Positions 1 to 8,957 of a stretch of DNA of 64,000 nucleotides are shown piece after piece. Position numbers and translations under genes: made by a program. The stretch lies in assembly GCA_942492555.1 (NCBI GenBank), contig CALOEX010000009.1, positions 10,831 to 74,830 on the forward strand, written 5' to 3'. The DNA is from JBCCVH01 sp942492555. GTDB taxonomy: Bacteria > Bacteroidota > Bacteroidia > Cytophagales > Amoebophilaceae. The notes below the pieces were generated by a model, which worked only from the letters and a program-made list of their open reading frames with translations, did not search any database and was not told the DNA's origin. Position 1 is the first letter of the stretch. The number at the start of each line of letters is the position of its first letter.

Positions 1-394
1 TTATGATACCTAAGGAGAGTAAACTCATGACAAACAGGGTATAGACTCTTCCAAATTTGCCATATAGGGTATGCATTACTTCTGCTACGGTGCGTTCTTT
101 GGTAAATACTAATAATTTGGGTAAAATAAAAAGTCCTAATAGTAATGCGATTGAAGTGAATAAGAAGGGTTGTAATAAACTGACAAATCCTCTGTGGCAT
201 AAGTTGGGAAAATCCACACTGGAAACGTCAAAAAGCGTAGCCACCAATGTAGCAATCATCACCCCACCACCCAAACTTCTATTGGCAAGGGCATAATCGT
301 CCATGGTTTTTATCTTTCTGATAGACATGAGGCCAACAACGAGATTGGCAAGTAGAAAAAGAGAAACCAGTACAATATTGAGTGTTGTATCCAT
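1..394 (-). CDS. Sodium/solute symporter-like protein, 5' part only (runs off left edge)
   Basis: An open frame starts at the ATG at 394 (minus) and stays open to base 1, giving about 131 residues with no stop. The translation begins MDTTLNIVLVSLFLLANL and is closely similar to the first 130 residues of the large symporter fusion at 26096-29605, including the segment KTMDDYALANRSLGGGVMIA and the later KERT..EVMHT.YGKFG. By family this is the N-terminal part of an SSS (solute:sodium symporter) membrane domain with at least three hydrophobic segments. Whether this copy also carries the kinase-like and HD domains of its paralog cannot be seen here. Divergence between the copies (for example DVSSVDFPN versus EVQSVEFSI) shows they are older paralogs and not a very recent duplicate. 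Confidence 0.85.
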   Translation of the reverse strand, partial: MDTTLNIVLVSLFLLANLVVGLMSIRKIKTMDDYALANRSLGGGVMIATLVATLFDVSSVDFPNLCHRGFVSLLQPFLFTSIALLLGLFILPKLLVFTKERTVAEVMHTLYGKFGRVYTLFVMSLLSLGII

Positions 395-618
395 GTTTAT
401 GTGTTTAAAGTATCAACAGGTCACAATATACCATTTTTTTACATAAATTGCCTGTTTTTAATTTTATCTCTGTTTAGCTACTGCGATATTGTATAACTTT
501 CTTATGGCAAAACACATTGGATAACAACAATGATAAAGGTCCTACACTATCAAATAAAATAGCATCCCCAAGATTTGTAAAAACTCAATAGATTTATTGA
601 TACACATATTGAAAAGTA

Positions 619-1167
619 TTAGAAAAATAGAGCATTGAAAAAATTTGTTTTTTGAGAAGACTGTAAGAAATGTTTTCTGTAAAATGTATCTACGTTTGCC
701 TTGAAATCACGAAAGCTTTGGTAGTCATCTATACATTCATTGATATTATAATCTAAAATGATTCCCCCATGTTTTTTTAATAGAGCCGTATTTGTCTCTT
801 GTATCATTATACAAAGATATTTTGCATGTTCTTCTCTATTTTTGCTCCACGCTTCTTGCGCTAATATAAAAGTGTTTTGTATTAGGCAAAAAGTATCTTC
901 AAGTGAACTTTCCAAAAGAATATTATTCTTTTTTTTTTCAGGCTTTTTTTTTAAAACAATAATCCAAGATTTTGTAAGCTCACTATTCCCTAAGTTTTTT
1001 TCAAAATCTATAATATGCTTAGCATGAGAAGCTTCTAGTGATAGTTTCGTTTTTTTAGCATCTTGAATCTGTTTTGTTTTTTGAGAAAGTTCTATGGAAG
1101 CACTTTGCATAGTGGTGATACCACCTATAAAAATAATGTATAAATACAGAAGTGTTTTTTGTCTCAT
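619..1167 (-). CDS. Small secreted protein of unknown function
   Basis: A 182-residue protein that I do not recognise. The first 23 or so residues (MRQKTLLYLYIIFIGGITTMQSA) form a basic start, a hydrophobic core and a small-residue cleavage site, so export is likely. The rest is polar and probably helical, rich in Lys, Glu, Asn and Thr, with a short Lys run near residue 76. There are no Cys-pair or nucleotide-binding motifs. It stands 54 bp downstream of the YjiH-type gene on the same strand and could be co-transcribed with it. In an intracellular symbiont such proteins are candidate host-directed factors, but nothing in the sequence proves that. Confidence 0.6.
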   Translation of the reverse strand: MRQKTLLYLYIIFIGGITTMQSASIELSQKTKQIQDAKKTKLSLEASHAKHIIDFEKNLGNSELTKSWIIVLKKKPEKKKNNILLESSLEDTFCLIQNTFILAQEAWSKNREEHAKYLCIMIQETNTALLKKHGGIILDYNINECIDDYQSFRDFKANVDTFYRKHFLQSSQKTNFFNALFF

Positions 1168-1221
1168 TTTTCTTTTTTGGGATAAATTTTTAGATAACTA
1201 TCAGCAAACAACAACAATGCT

Positions 1222-2568
1222 CTACCTAACAAATAAAAAGGCACAAGCGATAATAACGGGTAGTGTAATGCATGTACGCAATAAAAAAATAATCATTAAC
1301 TCCCACAAAGTCATCTTAAATTTTTTATTACCTCCCAACAAAAGAGTCCCAAGTTCAGACAAATAAATAATTTGTGTTACCGATAAAGCCCCCATGATAA
1401 AACGTGTAATAGGAGAGTTTATTTTTTCTGCTAAAAGCACTGGCATATACATATCTGCAAAGCCAATTAAAACACCTTCAGATGCCTCTTTGGCTTCAGG
1501 AACACCCAAAAAAGTAAGCAACCAAACAAACGGTATTCCTATAATGCTAAAAAAAGACGTATTGCACGCAATGATCAAACTCAAAGTGCCAATGCACATA
1601 ATACCAGGTAAAAGACCTATGATAATCTCTACAATAGTATGTAGTGCTTTTTTTAACACCATAAAAAAAGAAGGAGCTAAAGCTGCTTTTTGACGAGCTT
1701 CACGCAGAGCACGTTGCCATTGGCTTTCATTTGGATCAATAGTAACAATTACTTTTTCACCTGCAAGATAGGTATTGGGTATGTAGCTGATAGGTGGGAT
1801 ACGTGCAAGGATAAACGCAGCTATTAGTGTACTCACCAATGTAGTGAGTAAAAAAGGGGCTAAATAGCTACTTAAGTTTAGTGTAGACAAAATAGTATTG
1901 TAAAAAGTAATAGAAACAGCTGCAAAAGAAGTAATGACCAGCGTAGTTTCTCTACGGGTATAAGATCTTTTTTCATACTCTTCCATAGCAATCATAGTAC
2001 CCATAGTACCGTCACCAAGCCAAGAAGTTACACAGTTGATAGCTGCACGCCCAGGCAACCTAAAGATTGGATACATCAATGGTTCAACCAAAACACCAAT
2101 AAATTCAAGCAATCCATACTCGAGCAATAAAGCAGAAAGCAAACTAGATACAATTAAATTTATCAGAAGATTAGGCAAAAGTGAATAAAGCATTGTATTG
2201 CCTGTATCTTTATCCCAAATGCATTGAGGGCCTAATTGAAACAGGACCAAAATACCCAAAATACCTGAAAAAAAACGCACCAAGAACCAAAATAAACTTG
2301 CTTGTACACAAGGTACATATGTGGCTACTTGCGGAAAAAATTTTCCCAAAAACGTTAGCAAAGTTGCAACAATCAAAAGGACAGGCATTAGGTAGTGTGT
2401 ACTTTCCCCCAATAAATAGAGTAGTGCCTTTGCGATATGCCCAATAGGAATACGCCATTGATCATGATATGGCAAAGGTACCATAAAAAGTACTGCACCT
2501 ACCAAAGAAGGTAGGATAAACCAAACCATATGAGATTGAGGCTGTGTAGAAAATTTCTTTTTATCCAT
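1222..2568 (-). CDS. YjiH-type membrane protein (nucleoside-recognition / Gate domain)
   Basis: A 448-residue polytopic membrane protein with about ten hydrophobic segments. The opening membrane segment (MVWFILPSLVGAVLFMVPL), the central LEFIGVLVEPLMYPIFRLPG and the motif SWLGDGTMGTMIAMEEYE fit the YjiH family, which carries Gate (nucleoside-recognition) domains also found in spore-maturation and nucleoside transporter proteins. A transport or channel role is therefore likely; the substrate is unknown. The frame is open up to an ATG at 2625, but those 19 extra residues are a hydrophobic stretch not expected in the family, so I prefer the start at MDKKKFSTQ (2568). For a host-dependent bacterium a metabolite uptake role is plausible inference. 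Confidence 0.7.
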   Translation of the reverse strand: MDKKKFSTQPQSHMVWFILPSLVGAVLFMVPLPYHDQWRIPIGHIAKALLYLLGESTHYLMPVLLIVATLLTFLGKFFPQVATYVPCVQASLFWFLVRFFSGILGILVLFQLGPQCIWDKDTGNTMLYSLLPNLLINLIVSSLLSALLLEYGLLEFIGVLVEPLMYPIFRLPGRAAINCVTSWLGDGTMGTMIAMEEYEKRSYTRRETTLVITSFAAVSITFYNTILSTLNLSSYLAPFLLTTLVSTLIAAFILARIPPISYIPNTYLAGEKVIVTIDPNESQWQRALREARQKAALAPSFFMVLKKALHTIVEIIIGLLPGIMCIGTLSLIIACNTSFFSIIGIPFVWLLTFLGVPEAKEASEGVLIGFADMYMPVLLAEKINSPITRFIMGALSVTQIIYLSELGTLLLGGNKKFKMTLWELMIIFLLRTCITLPVIIACAFLFVR

Positions 2569-2926
2569 ATTTTTACTGAAAAAGAACCCTAATATAGGCC
2601 AAAAGGTACACAAAAAGAAAATCATCCTATAAAAAATTTAAAACTCTTCTACAGTGTCATAACCAAAACCTCATGCATGCATATCATCCAACTCACATGC
2701 CGCACCACATGTAGCAAATGTGGGAAAGTCTTTTAAAAGAGGAGAAAAAGCTCCATTTTTACCAAAAAAGGACTTTCTTTATCTAAATTGTTCTAGTGCT
2801 TTCCTTGTCATTTCTTCAACATTATAATTGTTCATGGTGTATAGATTTAATATTAAAATAGTCAAAGTTAAAAAGTTCATGAGTACTTAGACCGAGTTTG
2901 CTAAACACTCCCAAATATTTGCATGC
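2569..2926. other. Intergenic stretch, no supported gene
   Basis: About 300-360 bases between divergently transcribed genes, so it should hold both promoters. I see no clear TAnnTTTG-type -7 box. An 18-codon open frame (2779-2835, minus; begins MNNYNVEEMTRKALEQFR) is too short to support as a gene and may be a remnant. A short GCATGCAT run lies near 2673. Confidence 0.4.
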
Positions 2927-4777
2927 ATGTCTAAAAATACCCAGATTCCTCCTTTAAATGTAAGCAAAAAACTATTTATAATAAAAATTTCATTGAAAAG
3001 AATAATTTATAGCTTCCTATGTTGCTGTTTGATCTTTAGTCTGCAAACATCACTACATGCTAGTAGATTTTCGTTGAAAAAGCCTCCCGCTCACTATGCT
3101 TGTTTTAAAAGCCCATACTATCAAAAACATTCCCAAAGCACACTAGTACACAAAAGGCAAAACCCTATATATTCGCCTGAAGTCATCTGTTTGGCTTGGC
3201 AAAAACGCAGTAACAACCATGCAAAATATCGTCATGCTCATGGCTATTATATGTGGGGAGCTATAGGTACTGCTGGGTTTTTATTGGCGACAATGCAACA
3301 AAAAACCGCCACGGCAAAAGGCGCAAGAGGCACTCGTGGTTATCGTCCTTACGATTGTCGCTGGGGTGAAGAGTTTGAAGAGCAAGCAGACCAGGCGTTG
3401 CAAGATGCAAAAGATTTTAAAAAAGCATACTACAGAGGAGATTTTAATGGTCGTAATGACGTGAAGCAGTCACTGGGTGGTAGTGCTTTAATGAGGCTAC
3501 TATTTGCGCAAGATCAAGCGGACTATCTGGTGTCAAAACACTATATCGACTATAGTTGTTGGGCCTTTCGATCACTTAGTTGTGATTATTATAATAAAAA
3601 TTGCAAACTAAGAAATTATTATTACGAAGATCTACAAAACAACATCAATGAGATACGCAAGATATTGCGTGTGCCTCAGGCTGCAGGATGGGAAGATCAA
3701 GTCGCTTCCTTTTTACAGGGAGGTGTCCATTCTTATGTCTTAATGGAAGTTGGCGCTGGAGCAGTTGAACTTGTGAACGCTATTCCTTTAGTGGGAGAAG
3801 TCATAATATTCTCTGCTACTACTGGATTTTTAGCGTATACAGTAGTAAATGTAGCGTATACAGTAGGAAATGGAGTGGCTAAACATTTTTTCGCAGATAA
3901 AAGTTTACTAGAAGAAGAAGAGATACAAATACAGCAAGAGCTTTATGTCCGAGCCTTTTGTGCACATAAACACTCCATTGAACAGGCACAAGAGTGGGGA
4001 GGATTTACTGTAATGGTAGGCATGGGGATAAAAAGCATGGCTACTCTATTAGAGTCTAGAGCTGCTAAAATAGCAGCACAGAAAGCAGAAATAGAACTCG
4101 CAAGGAAAATGGAGCGTGAAGCTGCTAAAAAAGCAGAAGCAGCACTCGCTAAAAAAGCAGAAGCAACACTCGCTAAAAAAGCAGAAGCAGCACTCGCTAA
4201 AAAAGCAGAAGCAGAACTAGCTAAAAAAATGGAGCGTGAAGCTGCTAAAAAACTGGAGCGTGAAGCTGCTAAAAAACTGGAGCGTGAAGCTGCTAAAAAA
4301 CTGGAGCGTGAAGCTGCTAAAAAAGCAGCTGGATCAGTACAAAAAATGAGCAAAAAGTCCTTCATAGAGTTTATAGGTAAGCTTGATCCAGATCCAAAGT
4401 TAGCTAGTCAGGCAATGAATACGCGCTATGGAACCACACAATTTAAGCCTTTTACAGCCAAAAATTATAGACATAACTTGCAAGTGAAAAGCAACCTTAA
4501 AGGGGTCAAAGGTGGTGTGGCCAGCAACATCCATGCACACCATATCATCCCCCAACAATTTGAAACAAAATGTCGCGAACTCGGCATTAATATCCATGAT
4601 CCGAACTTTTTAACCTGGCTCAAAAAAGAGGTACATCAAAAGGTGCATAATGGTAAGGCATATAATGCTAGGTGGGAAAAAATTTTTAATAAGCCATCTC
4701 TTTCTAAAGAAGGGGTGCTGGAAGAGCTGTGGACGATAATTCAAGAGTATGGTTTTGAGCTTCCTGGTTTTGCATGA
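2927..4777 (+). CDS. Secreted polymorphic-toxin-like protein with C-terminal HNH/Endo VII-fold (AHH / DUF2380-type) nuclease domain
   Basis: 616 residues. Order of parts: a long basic leader with a hydrophobic signal segment ending near residue 46 (..TSLHASRFS); a short hydrophobic patch near 110-125; a Tyr/Cys-rich region; a hydrophobic stretch near 280-320 (LVNAIPLVGEVIIFS); a Lys/Ala/Glu coiled coil at about 385-465 built from 8-residue repeats (EAALAKKA, REAAKKLE); and a C-terminal domain with HAHHIIPQQF at about 534-543 and VHQKVHNGKAYNARWEKIF near 569-587. The His-His plus downstream His/Asn/Trp pattern matches known AHH / DUF2380 (SitA-like) nuclease toxins of the HNH/Endonuclease VII superfamily. 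The two genes that follow in the same direction (32-bp gap) look like Imm11-type immunity proteins, which supports a toxin reading. The target (sibling bacteria, another symbiont, host nucleic acid) is unknown. Confidence 0.7.
   Translation: MSKNTQIPPLNVSKKLFIIKISLKRIIYSFLCCCLIFSLQTSLHASRFSLKKPPAHYACFKSPYYQKHSQSTLVHKRQNPIYSPEVICLAWQKRSNNHAKYRHAHGYYMWGAIGTAGFLLATMQQKTATAKGARGTRGYRPYDCRWGEEFEEQADQALQDAKDFKKAYYRGDFNGRNDVKQSLGGSALMRLLFAQDQADYLVSKHYIDYSCWAFRSLSCDYYNKNCKLRNYYYEDLQNNINEIRKILRVPQAAGWEDQVASFLQGGVHSYVLMEVGAGAVELVNAIPLVGEVIIFSATTGFLAYTVVNVAYTVGNGVAKHFFADKSLLEEEEIQIQQELYVRAFCAHKHSIEQAQEWGGFTVMVGMGIKSMATLLESRAAKIAAQKAEIELARKMEREAAKKAEAALAKKAEATLAKKAEAALAKKAEAELAKKMEREAAKKLEREAAKKLEREAAKKLEREAAKKAAGSVQKMSKKSFIEFIGKLDPDPKLASQAMNTRYGTTQFKPFTAKNYRHNLQVKSNLKGVKGGVASNIHAHHIIPQQFETKCRELGINIHDPNFLTWLKKEVHQKVHNGKAYNARWEKIFNKPSLSKEGVLEELWTIIQEYGFELPGFA
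4090..4325 (+). repeat. 24-bp tandem repeats coding for the toxin coiled coil
   Basis: Two interleaved kinds of 24-bp unit: one coding AKKAEAAL-like octads (about 4126-4225) and one coding REAAKKLE-like octads (about 4232-4325). Unit length is a multiple of three, so copy-number change alters the coiled-coil length without a frameshift. Confidence 0.85.
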
Positions 4778-4809
4778 TGACTATATATACTATTTTTTAA
4801 TAAACACCC

Positions 4810-6588
4810 ATGTTGAGATTTTTATGGCTACTTTGCCTTATGACGTTAAGCAGTACTCCTTGTGAAGCAATGCGCATCCCTATGAGAGAGCGTGTGTGTA
4901 TGCAAAAAAAAAGGTTTGCTACCACAATAACTATTTTTAATCCTCATTATTTTTCCACTATGGTTACTAACACTTCAGATATGTTTTTTAAAATTTTTCC
5001 CCAAAAACGTATTGTTCGCAATAAAACCATGTTATTCACTACCCATCTAGATTGGGATCCCTCTTACTATGAATCTTTAGTGGATGGACACTATAAACAT
5101 GATATTATCTTTCCCGTACGTTTTTATCATCGGCAATGCTTAATAGGGGGGAGTATTTTAAGAGATTTTTTACCAACTTCTTGGGTAGATACGTCTTTGA
5201 TCTCAGATCATTTTAAAACCATTTTAGAAAAAAATAAGATCACAGGATGGAAGACTTACCCTGCTATTTTATATGATCATGAAGGCAAAGAAATCACAAC
5301 ACCTAAATACCATGGATTTACCATTACAGGTCGATGTGGACCAAGAGGGTTGCACCAGGCGGATGGTACGCTATATAATCAAGGGATTCATTTAAATCCT
5401 GCTATGTGGGATGGAAGTGATCTTTTTTTAGAAGAGGAATATTGGGATACTTTTATTTCTGCACGTGCTGTGAAGGTATTTAAACAACAAGATGAGCTGA
5501 AAATCGTGCCTACTTCAACATGGCATTGTGACAGATCTCGGGATGAATTTGAGATTCAAAATCACAAACGAGGTCACTATCGTCCTCGCTTCTCAAAGTA
5601 CTATTCTATGTCCATAAAGGAAATTTTCGATAAAGGCATCCTTACACAAGAGGGTATAGATGAGATGGTGAAAAAAGTTGGGCATCCCTGTGAATGTACT
5701 GATCCTAACGGGGAGCCATGGGTAAAAAAGGAGATTCCTATCTCAACTACTTTCCTTCATGCTAAAGCCTATCCTGTTGCTACCATGCCTACTACAACCA
5801 CACCTATGTTTTGCCAAATTAGTCCACGTTATCGTTGGCGTAGAAAAACCATGGAGCTGGATACCCGCCAAAACTGGGACGTCAAGGATTATAAAGCTTT
5901 GTTGGAGGGATGCTATAAACCTGATATTACCTTTCCATTGCGTTTCTATCCTGTAGATGATCAATATAAAAAATATGAAAAATACAAAACCTTAAGGGAC
6001 TTTTTACACGAAGGTGTTTGGGGAAGTAGTCCATTATTGATTTCCGATCATTTTAAAACCATTTTAGAAAAAAATAAGATCACAGGATGGAAGACTTACC
6101 CCGCTATTCTATGTGATAGAGAAGGCAATGAAATCACAACACCTAAATACCATGGATTTACCATTACAGGGCGATGTGGACCAAGGATTCTGTACCGCCC
6201 ACAAGAGACATTGTATAAAAAAGATGTAGATAGAGACCTGTTTGATGGGAAAGTCCATTTGGATGCTGCTACCTGGGATGGGAGTGATATCTTTTTTGAG
6301 GAAGAATATTGGGATATTTTTATTTCTGCACGTGCTGCGAAAGTATTTAAAAAACAAAATGAATTGATAATTGAGCCGTTGGATCGTGATTTTTCTGTCT
6401 ATAAAGGTACACATCAGAATTATATTGAATGCCACCAAGAAGGGTATTATAGTCCTCGTGCTTCGACGTACTATATGACGATAGAGGATATTATAGCACA
6501 AGGCATCCTTACGCAAGAAGGTGTGGATGAGATGCTGAAAAAGATACGGTACTGTTACGATGATACGCCTAAGGGCAGTCGTACATAA
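4810..6588 (+). CDS. Secreted Imm11-like (DUF1629-type) immunity protein, internally duplicated, copy 1
   Basis: 592 residues: a signal peptide (MLRFLWLLCLMTLSSTPCEA) and then two homologous halves, about 50-300 and 330-590. Each half has KTILEKNKITGWKTYPAIL, a KYHGFTITGRCGPR segment, WDGSD.F.EEEYWD.FISARA and a closing ILTQEG.DEM.KK. The 'ITGWxxYP', 'GWDGSD' and 'late helix plus strand' pattern is what I know from Imm11 (DUF1629) immunity proteins, which in myxobacteria pair with DUF2380-type nuclease toxins such as SitA. It follows the nuclease gene by 32 bp and precedes its near-identical copy by 6 bp, so the three form one likely operon. The signal peptide puts it in the same compartment as the exported toxin. 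Family call rests on motif memory; an alternative is a non-immunity accessory protein. Confidence 0.65.
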   Translation: MLRFLWLLCLMTLSSTPCEAMRIPMRERVCMQKKRFATTITIFNPHYFSTMVTNTSDMFFKIFPQKRIVRNKTMLFTTHLDWDPSYYESLVDGHYKHDIIFPVRFYHRQCLIGGSILRDFLPTSWVDTSLISDHFKTILEKNKITGWKTYPAILYDHEGKEITTPKYHGFTITGRCGPRGLHQADGTLYNQGIHLNPAMWDGSDLFLEEEYWDTFISARAVKVFKQQDELKIVPTSTWHCDRSRDEFEIQNHKRGHYRPRFSKYYSMSIKEIFDKGILTQEGIDEMVKKVGHPCECTDPNGEPWVKKEIPISTTFLHAKAYPVATMPTTTTPMFCQISPRYRWRRKTMELDTRQNWDVKDYKALLEGCYKPDITFPLRFYPVDDQYKKYEKYKTLRDFLHEGVWGSSPLLISDHFKTILEKNKITGWKTYPAILCDREGNEITTPKYHGFTITGRCGPRILYRPQETLYKKDVDRDLFDGKVHLDAATWDGSDIFFEEEYWDIFISARAAKVFKKQNELIIEPLDRDFSVYKGTHQNYIECHQEGYYSPRASTYYMTIEDIIAQGILTQEGVDEMLKKIRYCYDDTPKGSRT

Positions 6589-6594
6589 CCACCC

Positions 6595-8376
6595 ATGTTG
6601 AGATTTTTATGGCTACTTTGCCTTATGACGTTAAGCAGTACTCCTTGTGAAGCAATGCACATCCCTATGAGAGAGCGTGTGTGTATGCAAAAAAAAAGGT
6701 TTGCTACCACAATAACTATTTTTAATCCTCATTATTTTTCCACTATGGTTGCTAACACTTCAGATATGTTTTTTAAAATTTTTCCCCAAAAACGTATTGC
6801 TCGCAATAAAACCATGTTCTTGACTACCCATCTAGATTGGGATCACTCTTACCATGAATCTTTGCTGGATGGACACTATAAACATGATATTATCTTTCCA
6901 GTACGTTTTTATCATTTGCCATGCTTAAGAGGGGGGAGTATTTTAAGAGATTTTTTACCAGCTTCTTCGGTAGATACGTCTTTGATCTCAGATAAGTTTA
7001 AAACCATTTTAGAAAAAAATAAGATCACAGGATGGAAGACTTACCCTGCTATTTTATATGATCATGAAGGCAAAGAAATCACAACACCTAAATACCATGG
7101 ATTTACCATTACAGGGCGATGTGGCCCAAGAGGGTTGCACCAGGCGGATGGTACGCTATATAATCAAGGGATTCATTTAAATCCTGCTATGTGGGATGGA
7201 AGTGATCTTTTTTTAGAAGAGGAATATTGGAATACTTTTATTTCTGCACGTGCTGTGAAGGTATTTAAACAACAAGATGAGCTGAAAATCGTGCCTACTT
7301 CAACATGGCATTGTGACAGATCTCGGGATGAATATTATATTAAAAGGCACAAACAAGGTTACTATCGTCCTCGCTTCTCATTGTACTATTCTATGTCCAT
7401 AAAGGAAATTTTCGATAAAGGCATCCTTACACAAGAGGGTATAGATGAGATGGTGAAAAAAGTTGGGCATCCCTGTGAATGTACTGATCCTAACGGGGAG
7501 CCATGGGTAAAAAAGGAGATTCCTATCTCAACTACTTTCCTTCATGCTAAAGCCTATCCTGTTGCTACCATGCCTACAACAACCACACCTATGTTTTGCC
7601 AAATTAGTCCACGTTATCGTTGCCGTAGAAAAACCATGGAGCTGGATACCCGCCAAAACTGGGACGTCAAGGATTATAAAGCTTTGTTGGAGGGATGCTA
7701 TAAACCTGATATTACCTTTCCATTGCGTTTCTATCCTGTAGATGATCAATGTAAAAAATATGAAAAATACAAAACCTTAAGGGACTTTTTACACGAAAGT
7801 GATTTGGGAAATCCATTATTGATTTCCGATCATTTTAAAACCATTTTAGAAAAAAATAAGATCACAGGATGGAAGACTTACCCCGCTATTCTATGTGATA
7901 GAGAAGGCAATGAAATCACAACACCTAAATACCATGGATTTACCATTACAGGTCGATGTGGCCCAAGGATTCTGTACCGCCCACAAGAGACATTGTATAA
8001 AAAAGCAACAGATGTAGATTTAGCCCTGTTTGATGGGAAAGTCCATTTGGATGCTGCTACCTGGGATGGGAGTGATATCTTTTTGGAGGAAGAATATTGG
8101 GATATTTTTATTTCTGCACGTGCTGCGAAAGTATTTAAAAAACAAAATGAATTGATAATTGAGCCGTTGGATCGTGATTTTTCTGTCTATAAAGGTACAC
8201 ATCAGAATTATATTGAATGCCACCAAGAAGGGTATTATAGTCCTCGTGCTTCGACGTACTATATGACGATAGAGGATATTATAGCACAAGGCATCCTTAC
8301 GCAAGAAGGTGTGGATGAGATGCTGAAAAAGATACGGTACTGTTACGATGATACGCCTAAGGGCAGTCGTACATAA
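6595..8376 (+). CDS. Secreted Imm11-like (DUF1629-type) immunity protein, internally duplicated, copy 2
   Basis: 593 residues, nearly identical along its length to the gene just upstream, with the same signal peptide and two-domain plan. Differences cluster in a few short stretches: residues near 108-125 (RQCLIGG versus LPCLRGG), 245-262 (EFEIQNHKRGHY versus EYYIKRHKQGYY), and in the second half EGVWGSSP versus ESDLGNP and DVDRDLF versus a longer ATDVDLALF. That is what would be expected if binding loops diverge while the scaffold is kept the same by recent duplication or gene conversion. The start is fixed by the repeated 5' end; the upstream stop is only 6 bp away. Confidence 0.65.
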   Translation: MLRFLWLLCLMTLSSTPCEAMHIPMRERVCMQKKRFATTITIFNPHYFSTMVANTSDMFFKIFPQKRIARNKTMFLTTHLDWDHSYHESLLDGHYKHDIIFPVRFYHLPCLRGGSILRDFLPASSVDTSLISDKFKTILEKNKITGWKTYPAILYDHEGKEITTPKYHGFTITGRCGPRGLHQADGTLYNQGIHLNPAMWDGSDLFLEEEYWNTFISARAVKVFKQQDELKIVPTSTWHCDRSRDEYYIKRHKQGYYRPRFSLYYSMSIKEIFDKGILTQEGIDEMVKKVGHPCECTDPNGEPWVKKEIPISTTFLHAKAYPVATMPTTTTPMFCQISPRYRCRRKTMELDTRQNWDVKDYKALLEGCYKPDITFPLRFYPVDDQCKKYEKYKTLRDFLHESDLGNPLLISDHFKTILEKNKITGWKTYPAILCDREGNEITTPKYHGFTITGRCGPRILYRPQETLYKKATDVDLALFDGKVHLDAATWDGSDIFLEEEYWDIFISARAAKVFKKQNELIIEPLDRDFSVYKGTHQNYIECHQEGYYSPRASTYYMTIEDIIAQGILTQEGVDEMLKKIRYCYDDTPKGSRT

Positions 8377-8507
8377 ACACCCATGTTGAGATAAAATCTT
8401 GCCCTTAATGATGCATGAGGTGTGGCCATTTTCTTTAATCGTGCCACAGTTTAATAAATTAGCAAGATTAGGTGCATAATCTATACAACTAATTGGGTGG
8501 AATGATT

Positions 8508-8951
8508 TTAATTTAAAGATTTAATTTCAAAATTAAGGATTGCTTCTATTTCTTTATACAGCTGGATACTTATTTGATAAGTACCGATTTCTTTGTATGC
8601 ATTCGTGTGCTTTATTTGTCGAGACTCTATATCAAAACCTTCTTTTTGCAGTGCTAAAGCTATTTGACTTGTGGTTACAGATCCAAATATTTTGCCATTT
8701 TCATCTGCTTTAACAGGTATAACTAAGGTGAATGCTTGAATTTTTTCGGCAATGGCTTTTTCTTTTTTTTTGATTTCTTGTTCCTTGTGCTGAGTTTGCT
8801 TGATGGTTTCTACCAATTTTTTGCGATTGGGTTCATTGGCAATCTCTGCATATCCTAATTGTATAAGATAGTTTGCATAGCCATTGGCTACGTTAATAAT
8901 TTCATATTTGTGTCCAATTTTATGGACGTCTTTGAGCATGATGATATCCAT
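8508..8951 (-). CDS. rplI: 50S ribosomal protein L9
   Basis: 147 residues, the usual length. The N-terminal domain MDIIMLKDVHKIGHKYEIINVANGYANYLI is typical L9 (binds 23S rRNA near the L1 stalk), followed by the long Lys/Glu-rich connecting helix (about 45-75) and the C-terminal domain with KADENGKIFGSVTTSQIA. It is the last gene of the rpsF-rpsR-rplI set; 6 bp separates it from rpsR. The long helix bridges the two RNA-binding domains and can reach a neighbouring ribosome. Confidence 0.97.
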   Translation of the reverse strand: MDIIMLKDVHKIGHKYEIINVANGYANYLIQLGYAEIANEPNRKKLVETIKQTQHKEQEIKKKEKAIAEKIQAFTLVIPVKADENGKIFGSVTTSQIALALQKEGFDIESRQIKHTNAYKEIGTYQISIQLYKEIEAILNFEIKSLN

Positions 8952-8957
8952 ATTATA

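Larger units (their letters stand above)
4804..8393 (+). repeat. Tandem duplication of a ~1.79-kb unit with a third, 16-bp stub
   Basis: The sequence ACCCATGTTGAGAT marks the 5' edge of each unit at 4806, 6591 and 8379. The first two run on into full genes; the third stops matching after GAGAT, giving only ATG TTG AGA TAA. The unit length is 1785-1788 bp. Inside each unit a second duplication with an offset of about 840 bp (for example around 5207 and 6047) produced the two domains of each protein. Confidence 0.85.

Noticed and set aside
2779..2835. 18-codon frame MNNYNVEEMTRKALEQFR
   Set aside because: Could be the first codons of a lost gene or transposase, but far too short and without flanking repeats.
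3943..4365. 140-codon minus-strand frame opposite the toxin coiled coil
   Set aside because: Mirror of the 24-bp repeats; Ser/Ala/Phe octads only, no independent support.
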